Positions 1-8,543 of a DNA stretch of 12,767 nucleotides are shown here, piece by piece. Each line of letters begins with the position of its first letter. The first letter of the stretch is position 1. This DNA is from DASTYK01 sp964384585 (GTDB lineage: Bacteria > Gemmatimonadota > Gemmatimonadetes > Longimicrobiales > RSA9): positions 1 through 12,767 of the forward strand of contig CAYLME010000103.1 in NCBI GenBank assembly GCA_964384585.1. Reading direction: 5' to 3'. The notes beneath the pieces are model-generated. The model made no database searches. It saw nothing but the letters and a program-made list of their open reading frames with translations, and was not told the origin of the DNA. The translations under genes were made by a program, and so were the position numbers.

Positions 1-1
1 C

Positions 2-325
2 CGGATGGCGACAGTCACCACGATGCTGGCGATCCTGCCCATGGCTCTCGCCATCGTCGCCGGCGGCGCATTGCAGCCGCCGCTCGGCATTGCGGTGTTC
101 GGCGGCCTGTTCACTGCGACCGCACTGACGCTCATCGCCCTGCCCGTGGCGTACGAACTGATCGAGGATATGCGCCAGCACGTGCACGCGCGCTTCCGGG
201 CGACCGCCATCCCGGATGCACGCGATGCCGAGGCTACCGGCGACGCGCTCCCGGGCGCCGCCGGTGATGCCGGCGAGGAGTCTGCTGCACGCATGCGCAC
301 GACGAGAGACGGCAGCGTCGCATGA
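2..325 (+). CDS. RND efflux transporter permease, C-terminal end (partial)
   Basis: This is the 3' end of an RND-superfamily inner-membrane permease; the rest lies left of the window. RND pumps are trimeric proton-driven exporters that work with a periplasmic adaptor and an outer-membrane channel. The visible part starts in the equivalent of TM11 (RMATVTTMLAILP) and continues through TM12 (LGIAVFGGLFTATALTLIALPVAYELI), the usual RND ending. A hydrophilic, Ala/Asp/Arg-rich tail of about 48 residues follows and is probably cytoplasmic. The stop overlaps the ATG of the next RND gene (ATGA at 322-325), so the two are very likely translationally coupled. The family call is firm from TM11-TM12. Substrate class (drug, lipid or metal) cannot be judged from this fragment. 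Confidence 0.85.
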   Translation, partial: RMATVTTMLAILPMALAIVAGGALQPPLGIAVFGGLFTATALTLIALPVAYELIEDMRQHVHARFRATAIPDARDAEATGDALPGAAGDAGEESAARMRTTRDGSVA

Positions 326-3300
326 TCCGCATCTCGCTCGAGCGTCCGGTCGCCGTGACGATGGCGTACCTCACCGTCGTGGCCCTGGGCGTCGCGGCAT
401 GGTTCAACATCCCGGTCGAGCTGCTGCCGGACGCCGAGCTTCCGCGACTCACTATCTCCACGGACTTCCCCGGCGCATCACCCGAGGTAACCGAAGCGTT
501 TCTGACGGCGCCGCTCGAGGCAGTCGTACAGCAGGTCCGTGACGTCGAGAAGATCACGTCGGTTTCTTCTGAGGGCCGATCCTCGATCGAGGTCTGGTTC
601 ACGCGCGATGCGGACATGGACTTCGCCCGCCTCGAGCTGTCGGAACGCATCGCCTCGATCGAACAGGACCTGCCGCTCGGCTCGCGCCCGCCGCGCGTTG
701 AGGAGTACGTCCCGCGTGAGTTCGAGGACCAGCAGCGCCCGTTCCTCTCCTACACGATCACAGGTCCCTACACGCTCGAGTACATGCGCGAGTACGTCGA
801 TGACGTCATCGCGCCTGACCTGACACAGCTGGACGGCGTGGCTGGTGTGATCGCGCTGGGCGGACGCGCGCGCGTACTCGAGCTGGAGCTGAACGAGGCG
901 CGCATACAGTCGCTCGGACTGCGGCCGGAGACCGTGCGCCAGCGTGTGATGGACCTGGAGTTCGTGCGTGAGGCCGGCGCTGTCGAGACGCCGTCGGGCA
1001 TCATGCGCACGCTCGCGATCCGGCAACGGCCGGAGAGCGCTGACGAGGTTCGTGCGCTGCCCGTGCTCGTGGACAACGGCCGGATCGTGCGTGTCGGTGA
1101 CATCGCGCGCGTGTACGAGACCTGGGAAGAGCCGACCGGACACTATCGCATCGACGGCTTCCCGGCGGCGTCGTTCCATGTGCAGAAAGGTGTGAACACG
1201 AACGCCGTGCGCGTCGCCGACGCGGTGAAGGCACGGCTCGCGCAGCTCGCGCCGTCGCTGCCCACTGGCACGCGGCTCATCCTCGGTGACGACCAGAGCA
1301 AGGACATCCGGGAGCAGCTCGCCGACCTGCGCACCCGCGCCCTCGTCTCCGCCGTGATCGTGCTCGCCGTGCTGCTGCTGTTCCTCGGCTCGCCCGCCGC
1401 CGCCGGCATCGTCTTCGCCACCGTCGTGTTCGCGGTCATGATCACGCTCAACGTGATCTATTTCGGCGGACTGACGCTCAACCTCCTGACGCTCATGGGC
1501 CTCGCCATGGGCTTCGGGCTGGTCGTGGACAACGCCATCGTCGTACTCGAGAACACGTACCGGCTCCGACGCACGGGCATGACCGGCAAGGAAGCCGCAC
1601 ACCGCGGCGCACGCGAAGTCGTGCTGCCGATCCTGGCCGCGACCGGGACAACGGTCGTTGTGGTCATGCCGTTCGTTTACCTGCAGGGCGAGCTGCGCGT
1701 CTATTACGTACCGCTCGCGATCGTCGTCGCCGTGAGCCTGATCGCGTCATTGCTGGTCGCGTTCACGTTCATACCGGCCGTCTCGCGCCGGCTCCTCGCC
1801 GGCGTGCAGGCCGCGCCCGGCGTCGTTGCGGCGGACGGCCCGGCCCGGTTCGAAGACACGCTGCCCCGCATCGCGCGGCTCTATGCGGGCCTGGTGCGCG
1901 GAACACTGCGATTCCCATGGGTCGCCATCACGATCGCGCTCCTCATGCTGGGCGGCTCGTACTTCCTCTTCGACCGCTACGTCAGCCGTGGTGTCCTCTG
2001 GGGATGGGGCGGCGGCAATGACACGTACATCGACATCCGTATCCAGCAGCCACGTGGCGGCGAGATCGAACGGACTGACGAGCTCGCAAGGTTCTTCGAG
2101 GCGCGACTGCGCGAGATGCCGGAAGTGGACCGCTTCGTCACGAACGTCGCTCCGAGTTATGCATCGATCCGCGTCACGTTCCCCGAGGCCCTGGCCGTCA
2201 CGTCCGTACCTGTCGCGATCAAGGAGCAGCTCGTCCAGTACAGCCTGCTCTTCGGCGGCACGGACGTCCGCGTCTACGGGTTCGGTCCGTCCTTCTACGG
2301 CGGCGGCGGCAGTCCGCCCAACTACTCGATCCGCATCCTCGGCTACAACTACGAACAGGTGCGGACGATCGCCGAGGACCTGGCCGCGCGACTGCAGCGG
2401 TTCTCGCGCATCCGCGACGTCGACACGAACGCCGCCGGCCAGTGGTTCCAGCGCGACCGCGCCACCGAACTCGTGCTCGACATCGACCGCGCCCGCCTCG
2501 CGTTGCACGACCTGAGCGCGCAGGACGTGGTGCAGCAGGTGCGCGCTGCCGTCGCCGGTCAGACGCAGGTCGGGACCGTACGTGTGGGCGGCGAGGAGAT
2601 GCGCTTTGCGGTGAAGCTGGAAGGCTACCGGGACATGGACATGCAGCGGCTGAGCGGCCTGCTGATCCCGACACCCGGCGGAGGTGCTGTGCGCCTCGAT
2701 GATGTTGCCACATTGCGTGAGCGAGATGTACTCGCGCGCGTAGTCCGCGAGAACCAGCAGTACACGCGCAATGTCAGCTACGAGTTCCGCGGCCCGGCGA
2801 AGATGGGTGACATGGTCCGTGAAGCGGTGGTCGGCGCGACCGCACTGCCGCCCGGTTACACGATCGAGGATCGCCAGGCCTGGTTGTGGTCCACCGAGGA
2901 GAAGCAGCAGATCTATGGTGTGATGGCGGTCGCACTCGTGCTCATCTTCATGGTATGCGCCGCTCTGTTCGAGTCACTGCGCCAGCCGTTCTGCGTGCTG
3001 CTCAGCGTGCCGATGTCGCTGATCGGCGTCTTCCTCGTCTTCTTCTACACCGGCGCCTCGTTCACGCGCGAGGCATACGTCGGCGTCATCATGATGGCCG
3101 GCATCGTCGTCAACAACGCGATCCTGCTGGTCGATCACATGAACCAGCTCCGCAGACGTGACGGCATGTCACTGCGCGACGCCGTCCTGCGCGGCTCACT
3201 CGAACGCGTCCGGCCGATCCTGATGACCAGCGCGACCACTGTGTTCGGACTGCTGCCGCTCGTCCTGCTGAGCGGCGCCAACGAGCGCATATGGAATGCG

Positions 3301-3459
3301 CTCACCTATTCACTCATCGGCGGCCTGACCAGCTCGACCCTGCTCGTGCTCACGATCACACCCGCGATCTATCTCATCCTCGAGCGACGCCGCGACCCCG
3401 CAGCACAACCGGCAAAGAAAAAGGGTGAGCACGCTGTGCCCACCCCGTCTCCGTCCTGA
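322..3459 (+). CDS. RND (HAE1/AcrB-like) efflux transporter permease
   Basis: A complete 1045-residue proton-driven efflux permease, the usual length for the family. Layout: TM1 about 12-30; first periplasmic porter region 31-335; TM2-TM6 about 340-486 in the normal cluster; TM7 about 534-551; second periplasmic region; TM8-TM12 about 864-1020; Lys-rich tail. TM4 carries VVDNAIVVLEN with D403-N404 where AcrB has D407-D408. TM10 carries VVNNAILLVD with N931 at the AcrB K940 position. In TM11, R962 and T969 match AcrB R971 and T978. So one Asp of the relay is kept while the second Asp and the Lys are both Asn. A Gly-rich loop (GFGPSFYGGGG) lies at about 653-663. The start overlaps the previous RND stop (ATGA), suggesting coupled translation and an MdtBC-like two-permease pump. 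The adaptor gene is presumably upstream, outside the window. Substrate is unknown. Confidence 0.93.
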   Translation: MIRISLERPVAVTMAYLTVVALGVAAWFNIPVELLPDAELPRLTISTDFPGASPEVTEAFLTAPLEAVVQQVRDVEKITSVSSEGRSSIEVWFTRDADMDFARLELSERIASIEQDLPLGSRPPRVEEYVPREFEDQQRPFLSYTITGPYTLEYMREYVDDVIAPDLTQLDGVAGVIALGGRARVLELELNEARIQSLGLRPETVRQRVMDLEFVREAGAVETPSGIMRTLAIRQRPESADEVRALPVLVDNGRIVRVGDIARVYETWEEPTGHYRIDGFPAASFHVQKGVNTNAVRVADAVKARLAQLAPSLPTGTRLILGDDQSKDIREQLADLRTRALVSAVIVLAVLLLFLGSPAAAGIVFATVVFAVMITLNVIYFGGLTLNLLTLMGLAMGFGLVVDNAIVVLENTYRLRRTGMTGKEAAHRGAREVVLPILAATGTTVVVVMPFVYLQGELRVYYVPLAIVVAVSLIASLLVAFTFIPAVSRRLLAGVQAAPGVVAADGPARFEDTLPRIARLYAGLVRGTLRFPWVAITIALLMLGGSYFLFDRYVSRGVLWGWGGGNDTYIDIRIQQPRGGEIERTDELARFFEARLREMPEVDRFVTNVAPSYASIRVTFPEALAVTSVPVAIKEQLVQYSLLFGGTDVRVYGFGPSFYGGGGSPPNYSIRILGYNYEQVRTIAEDLAARLQRFSRIRDVDTNAAGQWFQRDRATELVLDIDRARLALHDLSAQDVVQQVRAAVAGQTQVGTVRVGGEEMRFAVKLEGYRDMDMQRLSGLLIPTPGGGAVRLDDVATLRERDVLARVVRENQQYTRNVSYEFRGPAKMGDMVREAVVGATALPPGYTIEDRQAWLWSTEEKQQIYGVMAVALVLIFMVCAALFESLRQPFCVLLSVPMSLIGVFLVFFYTGASFTREAYVGVIMMAGIVVNNAILLVDHMNQLRRRDGMSLRDAVLRGSLERVRPILMTSATTVFGLLPLVLLSGANERIWNALTYSLIGGLTSSTLLVLTITPAIYLILERRRDPAAQPAKKKGEHAVPTPSPS
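3414..3445 (-). terminator. Intrinsic terminator for the minus-strand Cys-rich gene, inside the RND coding end
   Basis: Read on the minus strand, GGGTG (3445-3441), one mismatch, GCAC (3439-3436), a 3-nt loop AGC, GTGC (3432-3429), the mismatch partner and CACCC (3427-3423) form a nine-pair hairpin. It is followed at once by TTTTTCTTT (3422-3414), the classic Rho-independent layout. It begins 46 nt past the stop of the small minus-strand gene at 3492. The same bases on the plus strand encode the tail AKKKGEHAVP of the RND permease, so the signal is embedded in a neighbour's coding sequence. Confidence 0.75.
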
Positions 3460-3460
3460 G

Positions 3461-3490
3461 CGCTGCCCGCGAGCAGCGTGTCTCTATCCT
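3461..3490 (+). terminator. Possible weak terminator after the RND operon
   Basis: Directly after the RND stop a 6-bp GC-rich stem, CGCTGC (3461-3466) and GCAGCG (3473-3478), closes a 6-nt loop. It is followed by a loosely T-rich stretch (tgtctctatcctgt). The stem is short and the T-run interrupted, so this may be only a partial terminator. It sits in the 32-nt gap between two convergent genes. Confidence 0.35.
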
Positions 3491-3491
3491 G

Positions 3492-3782
3492 TCAGTTCGC
3501 GCGTGCGCGGAACGCCTGGCTGCGCAGCAGCGCTGCAACGTGGTGCATGTAGTGGTTCTGTGGCAGGCCGCGACGCGTAGCGAACTTCGGCGTCGTCACC
3601 GGCTGTGCGTCCAGTTCCAGCAACGCACCCGTGCCTCCACAATCCGGGCAGGCCTGCGGACGCAGCGGGCTGCGCTCGCCATCCTCGGTGGTCGCCGCAA
3701 TCCGCGTCCACGCGACCTCCCAGCTATATCCGCCAGCGATATGACCACAGCCGTCGCACCGGCGGCAGCTATGAATCTTCAT
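3492..3782 (-). CDS. Small zinc-ribbon-like hypothetical protein
   Basis: I do not recognise a named family. The 96-residue product has C6, C9 and C12 near the N-terminus and a second pair, C45-P-D-C48, which reads CPDCGGTG, an exact DnaJ-type CxxCxGxG motif. Two Cys knuckles about 33 residues apart suggest one structural zinc ribbon. No signal peptide or membrane segment is visible, so it is probably cytosolic. The C-terminal third is basic and His/Arg-rich. I chose the ATG at 3782 because GAGAG lies about 5 nt upstream; an in-frame TTG four codons earlier (3794) is less likely. The gene is convergent with the RND permease and diverges from the ADOP permease. It has its own candidate promoter and a strong terminator, which argue that it is a real monocistronic gene. 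Function is unknown. Confidence 0.65.
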   Translation of the reverse strand: MKIHSCRRCDGCGHIAGGYSWEVAWTRIAATTEDGERSPLRPQACPDCGGTGALLELDAQPVTTPKFATRRGLPQNHYMHHVAALLRSQAFRARAN

Positions 3783-4100
3783 GGTGTCTCTCAATCGTGC
3801 AGTGGTTCAGGTACAGCCATCTAATATATAGCGATTCGGGGGGAATGGAACCATGGGCGGGGACTGCCTATATACGGCTGCCTGGGCCGCCCGGGCCGCG
3901 TGGGCAGTCTGGTTGGTGGCTGCGGGGCCGGCCGCGCGCTCACGGCCGGTGAAAATCCCTATCCCGCGTTTCACAGCGCTCACATCCCGAACGGCGCGGC
4001 CCACCCCGGCGGCATCGCGTCTGTGCAACATCAGGAAACCCCGCGCGCGTCACACGCGTAAGGCCGCCCATCTTCCCGACGCCATTGCCACAGGTATCCC
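3783..4100. other. Divergent intergenic region with structured leader of the ADOP gene
   Basis: No convincing gene is seen in these 318 bases, which separate the divergent small Cys-rich gene and the ADOP permease. Two AT islands (3822-3830 and 3869-3874, TATATA) are the only promoter-like spots. Three inverted repeats follow in a row: ACTGCC/GGCAGT (3863-3868 and 3903-3908) enclosing ACGGC/GCCGcGT, then CCGGCC/GGCCGG (3928-3933 and 3944-3949), then GTGAAA/TTTCAC (3949-3954 and 3969-3974). Read as plus-strand RNA this would be a strongly folded leader more than 100 nt upstream of the start codon. The final 120 bases before the ATG look unstructured apart from CGCGT-cac-ACGCG at 4046-4058. Confidence 0.4.
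3823..3850 (-). promoter_or_regulatory. Candidate promoter for the Cys-rich small gene
   Basis: On the minus strand a -10-like TATATT (3828-3823, five of six consensus bases) stands out as an AT-rich island in GC-rich DNA. A poor -35-like TTCCAT (3850-3845) lies 16 nt upstream. A start near 3816 would give a leader of about 35 nt to the ATG at 3782. The -35 match is weak, so the call rests mainly on the -10 box and its position. Confidence 0.35.
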
Positions 4101-6557
4101 ATGGAACCGATCCGCCACCTGAGACAGCATGTCCGCCGCCTGGCGCGTGCGCGCCTGTTCACTGTGATCTGCGTAGGCACGCTCGCGCTCGGCATCGGTG
4201 CGACCGTCGCGATCTACGCCGTGGTGGACGCGGTACTGCTCGAGCCGCTGCCCTACCCCGCGCATGACCGACTCGCGATCGTGTGGCACCTGGCGCCCGG
4301 CGTCGCGGAGGGCAACCTGCCGCAGTCGCCTGCGCTGCACTACACGTATGAAGTGGAGTCGCGCACGCTGGAAGCCGTCGGCATGCTCGCATCGCGCCGC
4401 GGGTCCGTGACGCAGCCTGGCGACCCCGAGGAAGTGCGGCTGCTGCAGGTGACGCATGGCACGCTCGGCATGCTGGGCGCGCGCGCAGTGCTGGGCCGGC
4501 TGTTCCTTCCGTCTGATGACGAGCCGGGTGCGCCGCAGACGGTGATGGTGAGCTGGTCGTACTGGCAGAGCCGGCTGAACGCCCGGGACATCGCTGGCAC
4601 GACGCTCACACTGGACGGGATCCCGCGCGAGATCATTGGTGTGTTGCCGGACGGCTTCCGGGTGCTCGACAACGACCCCGCCATCTACCTGCCGTTCCAG
4701 TTCGACAGATCGCAACTCTTCGTCGGCAACTTCAGTTACACCGGCATTGCGCGTCTGCGGCCCGGCACGAGCTTCGAGGCGGCGAACGCGGATCTTGCGG
4801 GGCTGCTCGAACCCGCAGTCGAGCGCTACCCCGGTCCGATCTCCCTGGAGAACATGCGGTCCGCCGGCTTCGCACCCAACGTGCGCCCGCTGGCCGAGCA
4901 GGTGATCGGCGACGTCGCACGCGTGCTGTGGGTGCTGCTCGGGACGGTGGGCGCCGTGCTGCTGATCGCGTTTGCCAACGTGGCGAACCTCTTTCTCGTA
5001 CGAGCCGAGGGCCGCTACCGCGAGGTCGCATTGCGGACCGCGCTCGGTGCCAGCCGCACACGGCTCGCGCGCGAGTTCATGGCGGAGAGCATGCTGCTCG
5101 CCCTGATCGGCGGAATCGGCGGTCTCGTGCTCGCCGCCGGGGGACTGCGGCTGCTGCACGCGCTCGCGCCCGCGCAGCTACCACGCCTCGCCGAGGTCGG
5201 CATCGACGGATCGGTCATCGCGGTCGCGCTGTTGCTCACAGTTGCGGCCGGCGCAGTGCTCGGCCTCGTGCCAATCATGCGGCACGGCGGTGAGCGCGTA
5301 TCGGGTATCCTGCGCGAGGGCGGACGCGGCGGTGGCGTAGGACGTGAGCGCCACCGGGCCCGCAACACGCTCGTCGTCGCTCAGCTGGCGCTCGCGCTCG
5401 TGCTGCTCACGGGATCGGGCCTCATGATCCGCACGGCCCTCGCACTGCGCGACGTGGAGCCCGGATTCGATGACCCGTCGTCCATACTGTCCCTGCGCCT
5501 CGCGATCCCGTATGCGACGGTACCGGAGCCCACCGACGTCGCGCTGATGCACGAGCGCATCCTGCGCAACCTGGAGAACGTTCCGGGCGTTACAGGGGTG
5601 GGCCTCGGCTCGGCCATTCCGATGAGCGGTTACGATTCGAACGACCCGGTCGAGGCGGAGTCGTCGCCCGTCGCGCCCGGCCAGATCGCACCGATCCGGC
5701 GCTACAAGTGGATCTCGCCCGGCTTTTTCGAAACACTGGGCGTGCCGGTCCTCGCAGGACGCGCATACACGTGGGACGACGTCCGCAACCTCCAGCACAT
5801 CGTGGTCGTCAGCGAAGCACTCGCACGCGAGTACTGGGGTACGCCGGAGGCCGCGATCGGCCAGCGCATTCGCCCGATGGAGGGGCGCCCATGGTCGCAG
5901 GTGATCGGTGTCGTCGGCGACGTTCACGAGGACGGCCTCGACCAGGCCGTGGTGCCGATCGCGTACTGGCCGATGCTCCAGCCCTCGCTCTGGGAGGAAG
6001 GACTCAGTGCACCGCGTTCGATGGCGTATGCCATGCGGCTCGCAACGCCGGCCACCCCGGCAATGATGGAAGCGATCCGACGCGCCGTCTGGGACGTGAA
6101 CGCGAGTCTGCCGCTCGCCGAGGTGCAGACCGCCGACGCGCTCGTCCAGTCTTCGATGGCGCGCACATCCTTCACGCTCGTGATGCTCTCGATCGCCGCC
6201 GCCGTCGCACTGATGCTCGGTGCCATCGGGCTCTATGGGGTCATGTCCTACACGGTGGCGCAACGCACGCGCGAGTTCGGCGTGCGCATCGCACTCGGCG
6301 CACAGGCCGCGGACGTCGGCAGCCTGGTACTTCGCCATGCGACGCTGCTCGTCGGCATCGGCCTCGCGGCCGGACTCGCCGCCGCGCTCGCGCTCACGCG
6401 CCTCATGTCCGCATTGCTCTACGGGGTTTCCGCGTCGGACATGGTGACATTCGGTTCGGTGGCCGTGCTGCTGGCGCTGGTCGCACTCGTGGCGAGCCTC
6501 GTGCCCGTGGTGCGCGCGGCGCGGGTGGATCCGCTGGATGCGTTGCGTATCGAGTAG
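4101..6557 (+). CDS. ADOP-family ABC transporter permease (MacB_PCD/FtsX duplicated)
   Basis: An 818-residue inner-membrane protein of the acidobacterial duplicated orphan permease type, about the family's usual length. The N-terminus has the family signature TLALGIGATVAIYAVVDAVLL then EPLPYP, covering TM1 at about 20-41. A MacB-like periplasmic domain follows, with VSWSYWQSRL and IIGVLPDGFR. The first FtsX unit spans about 275-395 (ANVANLFLVR, ALRTALGASR; TMs about 275-298, 330-352, 372-393). A second TM start at about 422-443, another periplasmic domain and a second FtsX unit (TMs about 692-714, 748-770, 784-805; GVRIALGAQ) complete the duplication. It ends in the typical ARVDPLDALRIE. No ATPase gene is adjacent, as expected for 'orphan' permeases; the ATPase would act from elsewhere. 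Relatives work in macrolide or lipoprotein-type export or envelope mechanotransmission; the substrate here is unknown. The start is an ATG with a weak AGG about 8 nt upstream. Confidence 0.92.
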   Translation: MEPIRHLRQHVRRLARARLFTVICVGTLALGIGATVAIYAVVDAVLLEPLPYPAHDRLAIVWHLAPGVAEGNLPQSPALHYTYEVESRTLEAVGMLASRRGSVTQPGDPEEVRLLQVTHGTLGMLGARAVLGRLFLPSDDEPGAPQTVMVSWSYWQSRLNARDIAGTTLTLDGIPREIIGVLPDGFRVLDNDPAIYLPFQFDRSQLFVGNFSYTGIARLRPGTSFEAANADLAGLLEPAVERYPGPISLENMRSAGFAPNVRPLAEQVIGDVARVLWVLLGTVGAVLLIAFANVANLFLVRAEGRYREVALRTALGASRTRLAREFMAESMLLALIGGIGGLVLAAGGLRLLHALAPAQLPRLAEVGIDGSVIAVALLLTVAAGAVLGLVPIMRHGGERVSGILREGGRGGGVGRERHRARNTLVVAQLALALVLLTGSGLMIRTALALRDVEPGFDDPSSILSLRLAIPYATVPEPTDVALMHERILRNLENVPGVTGVGLGSAIPMSGYDSNDPVEAESSPVAPGQIAPIRRYKWISPGFFETLGVPVLAGRAYTWDDVRNLQHIVVVSEALAREYWGTPEAAIGQRIRPMEGRPWSQVIGVVGDVHEDGLDQAVVPIAYWPMLQPSLWEEGLSAPRSMAYAMRLATPATPAMMEAIRRAVWDVNASLPLAEVQTADALVQSSMARTSFTLVMLSIAAAVALMLGAIGLYGVMSYTVAQRTREFGVRIALGAQAADVGSLVLRHATLLVGIGLAAGLAAALALTRLMSALLYGVSASDMVTFGSVAVLLALVALVASLVPVVRAARVDPLDALRIE

Positions 6558-6633
6558 ATCTGGCGCGGCTCGTGTCGTTTCCTGCTACGGAGGCATGGAG
6601 TGCACTGAGCGAATGACCTGAGGGCCTGTTGCG

Positions 6634-6678
6634 AGCGGGATGCGTCAGTGGCGCATCCCGCTTCTGTCTTCTGTTCGG
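6634..6678 (+). terminator. Intrinsic terminator after the ADOP permease
   Basis: A perfect 11-bp stem, AGCGGGATGCG (6634-6644) and CGCATCCCGCT (6652-6662), encloses a 7-nt loop. It is followed by a pyrimidine- and T-rich tail (tctgtcttctgttc). It lies 77 nt past the ADOP stop, in the right orientation to end that transcript. Confidence 0.8.
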
Positions 6679-6711
6679 AGTCGGGACCCCGGATGACGCC
6701 CGCTCCTCGCG

Positions 6712-6888
6712 CCCGACAACCCGCCACGCATGACAGCCCCTGGAAACGTCTGGCGGGTTATCGGTCATGGAGACCGTTAAGCCGCCAGGCATCCACGCCG
6801 GCGATCGATGACTGGCGGGTTATCGGTCGCTGCGACCGTCAAGGCGCCAGGCATCGTTGCGGCATGTCATGGCTGGCGGGTTATCGGT
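6712..6888. repeat. Cluster of palindromic intergenic repeats (three direct, one inverted)
   Basis: The 15-mer TGGCGGGTTATCGGT occurs three times at 6751, 6813 and 6874, with periods of 62 and 61 bp. Copy 1 (6751-6787) and copy 2 (6813-6849) are imperfect palindromes: outer arm TGGCGG/CCGCCA (GCGCCA in copy 2), a 5-nt internal bulge on each side, an inner arm CGGTC/GACCG, and a 5-nt loop. Both are followed by AGGCATC or GGCATC. Copy 3 keeps the left half but has a decayed right arm. Bases 6712-6740 hold a fourth, inverted copy: its reverse complement shares TGTCATG, TGGCGGGTT and TCGG with copy 3 and its left flank. The cluster lies between the convergent ADOP and prfC genes, downstream of the ADOP terminator. 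This placement resembles REP/BIME-type elements. No transposase or Cas gene is nearby. The structure is seen directly; the function is unknown. Confidence 0.8.
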
Positions 6889-6944
6889 GTTGCGGTACCT
6901 GCGCGCCGCAGTCGTGCCGTCTGTGCCCTGTGTTGAACTGGCGT

Positions 6945-8543
<1,599 letters not shown>

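Larger units (their letters stand above)
6558..6944. other. Convergent intergenic region between ADOP permease and prfC
   Basis: This 387-bp stretch carries the ADOP terminator (6634-6678) and the palindromic repeat cluster (6712-6888). I see no gene in it. Bases 6558-6633 and 6679-6711 hold nothing recognisable. No T-run hairpin lies just downstream of the prfC stop at 6945, so the repeats themselves may form the 3' end structure of the prfC mRNA. Confidence 0.6.

Noticed and set aside
3845..3952. Short plus-strand ORF with collagen-like GPPGPRGQSG
   Set aside because: The ATG is 1-2 nt from the G-run, so there is no workable ribosome binding site; the Gly-Pro-Arg content follows from GC-rich palindromes in this region.
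3853..4122. 89-codon plus-strand ORF running into the ADOP start
   Set aside because: It has a hydrophobic Ala/Trp-rich beginning, but no family match and no convincing ribosome binding site, and it is better explained as a structured leader.
6751..6849. Integron attC sites
   Set aside because: Copy 1 contains GTTAAGC, which fits the GTTRRRY core, but the left arm lacks the matching RYYYAAC, copy 2 has GTCAAGG, and there is no integrase or cassette structure.
6751..6888. CRISPR array
   Set aside because: The repeated unit is about 43 bp with only about 18-19 nt of variable spacer; there are two and a half units, the repeats are not identical inside the palindrome loops, one copy is inverted, and no cas gene is present.
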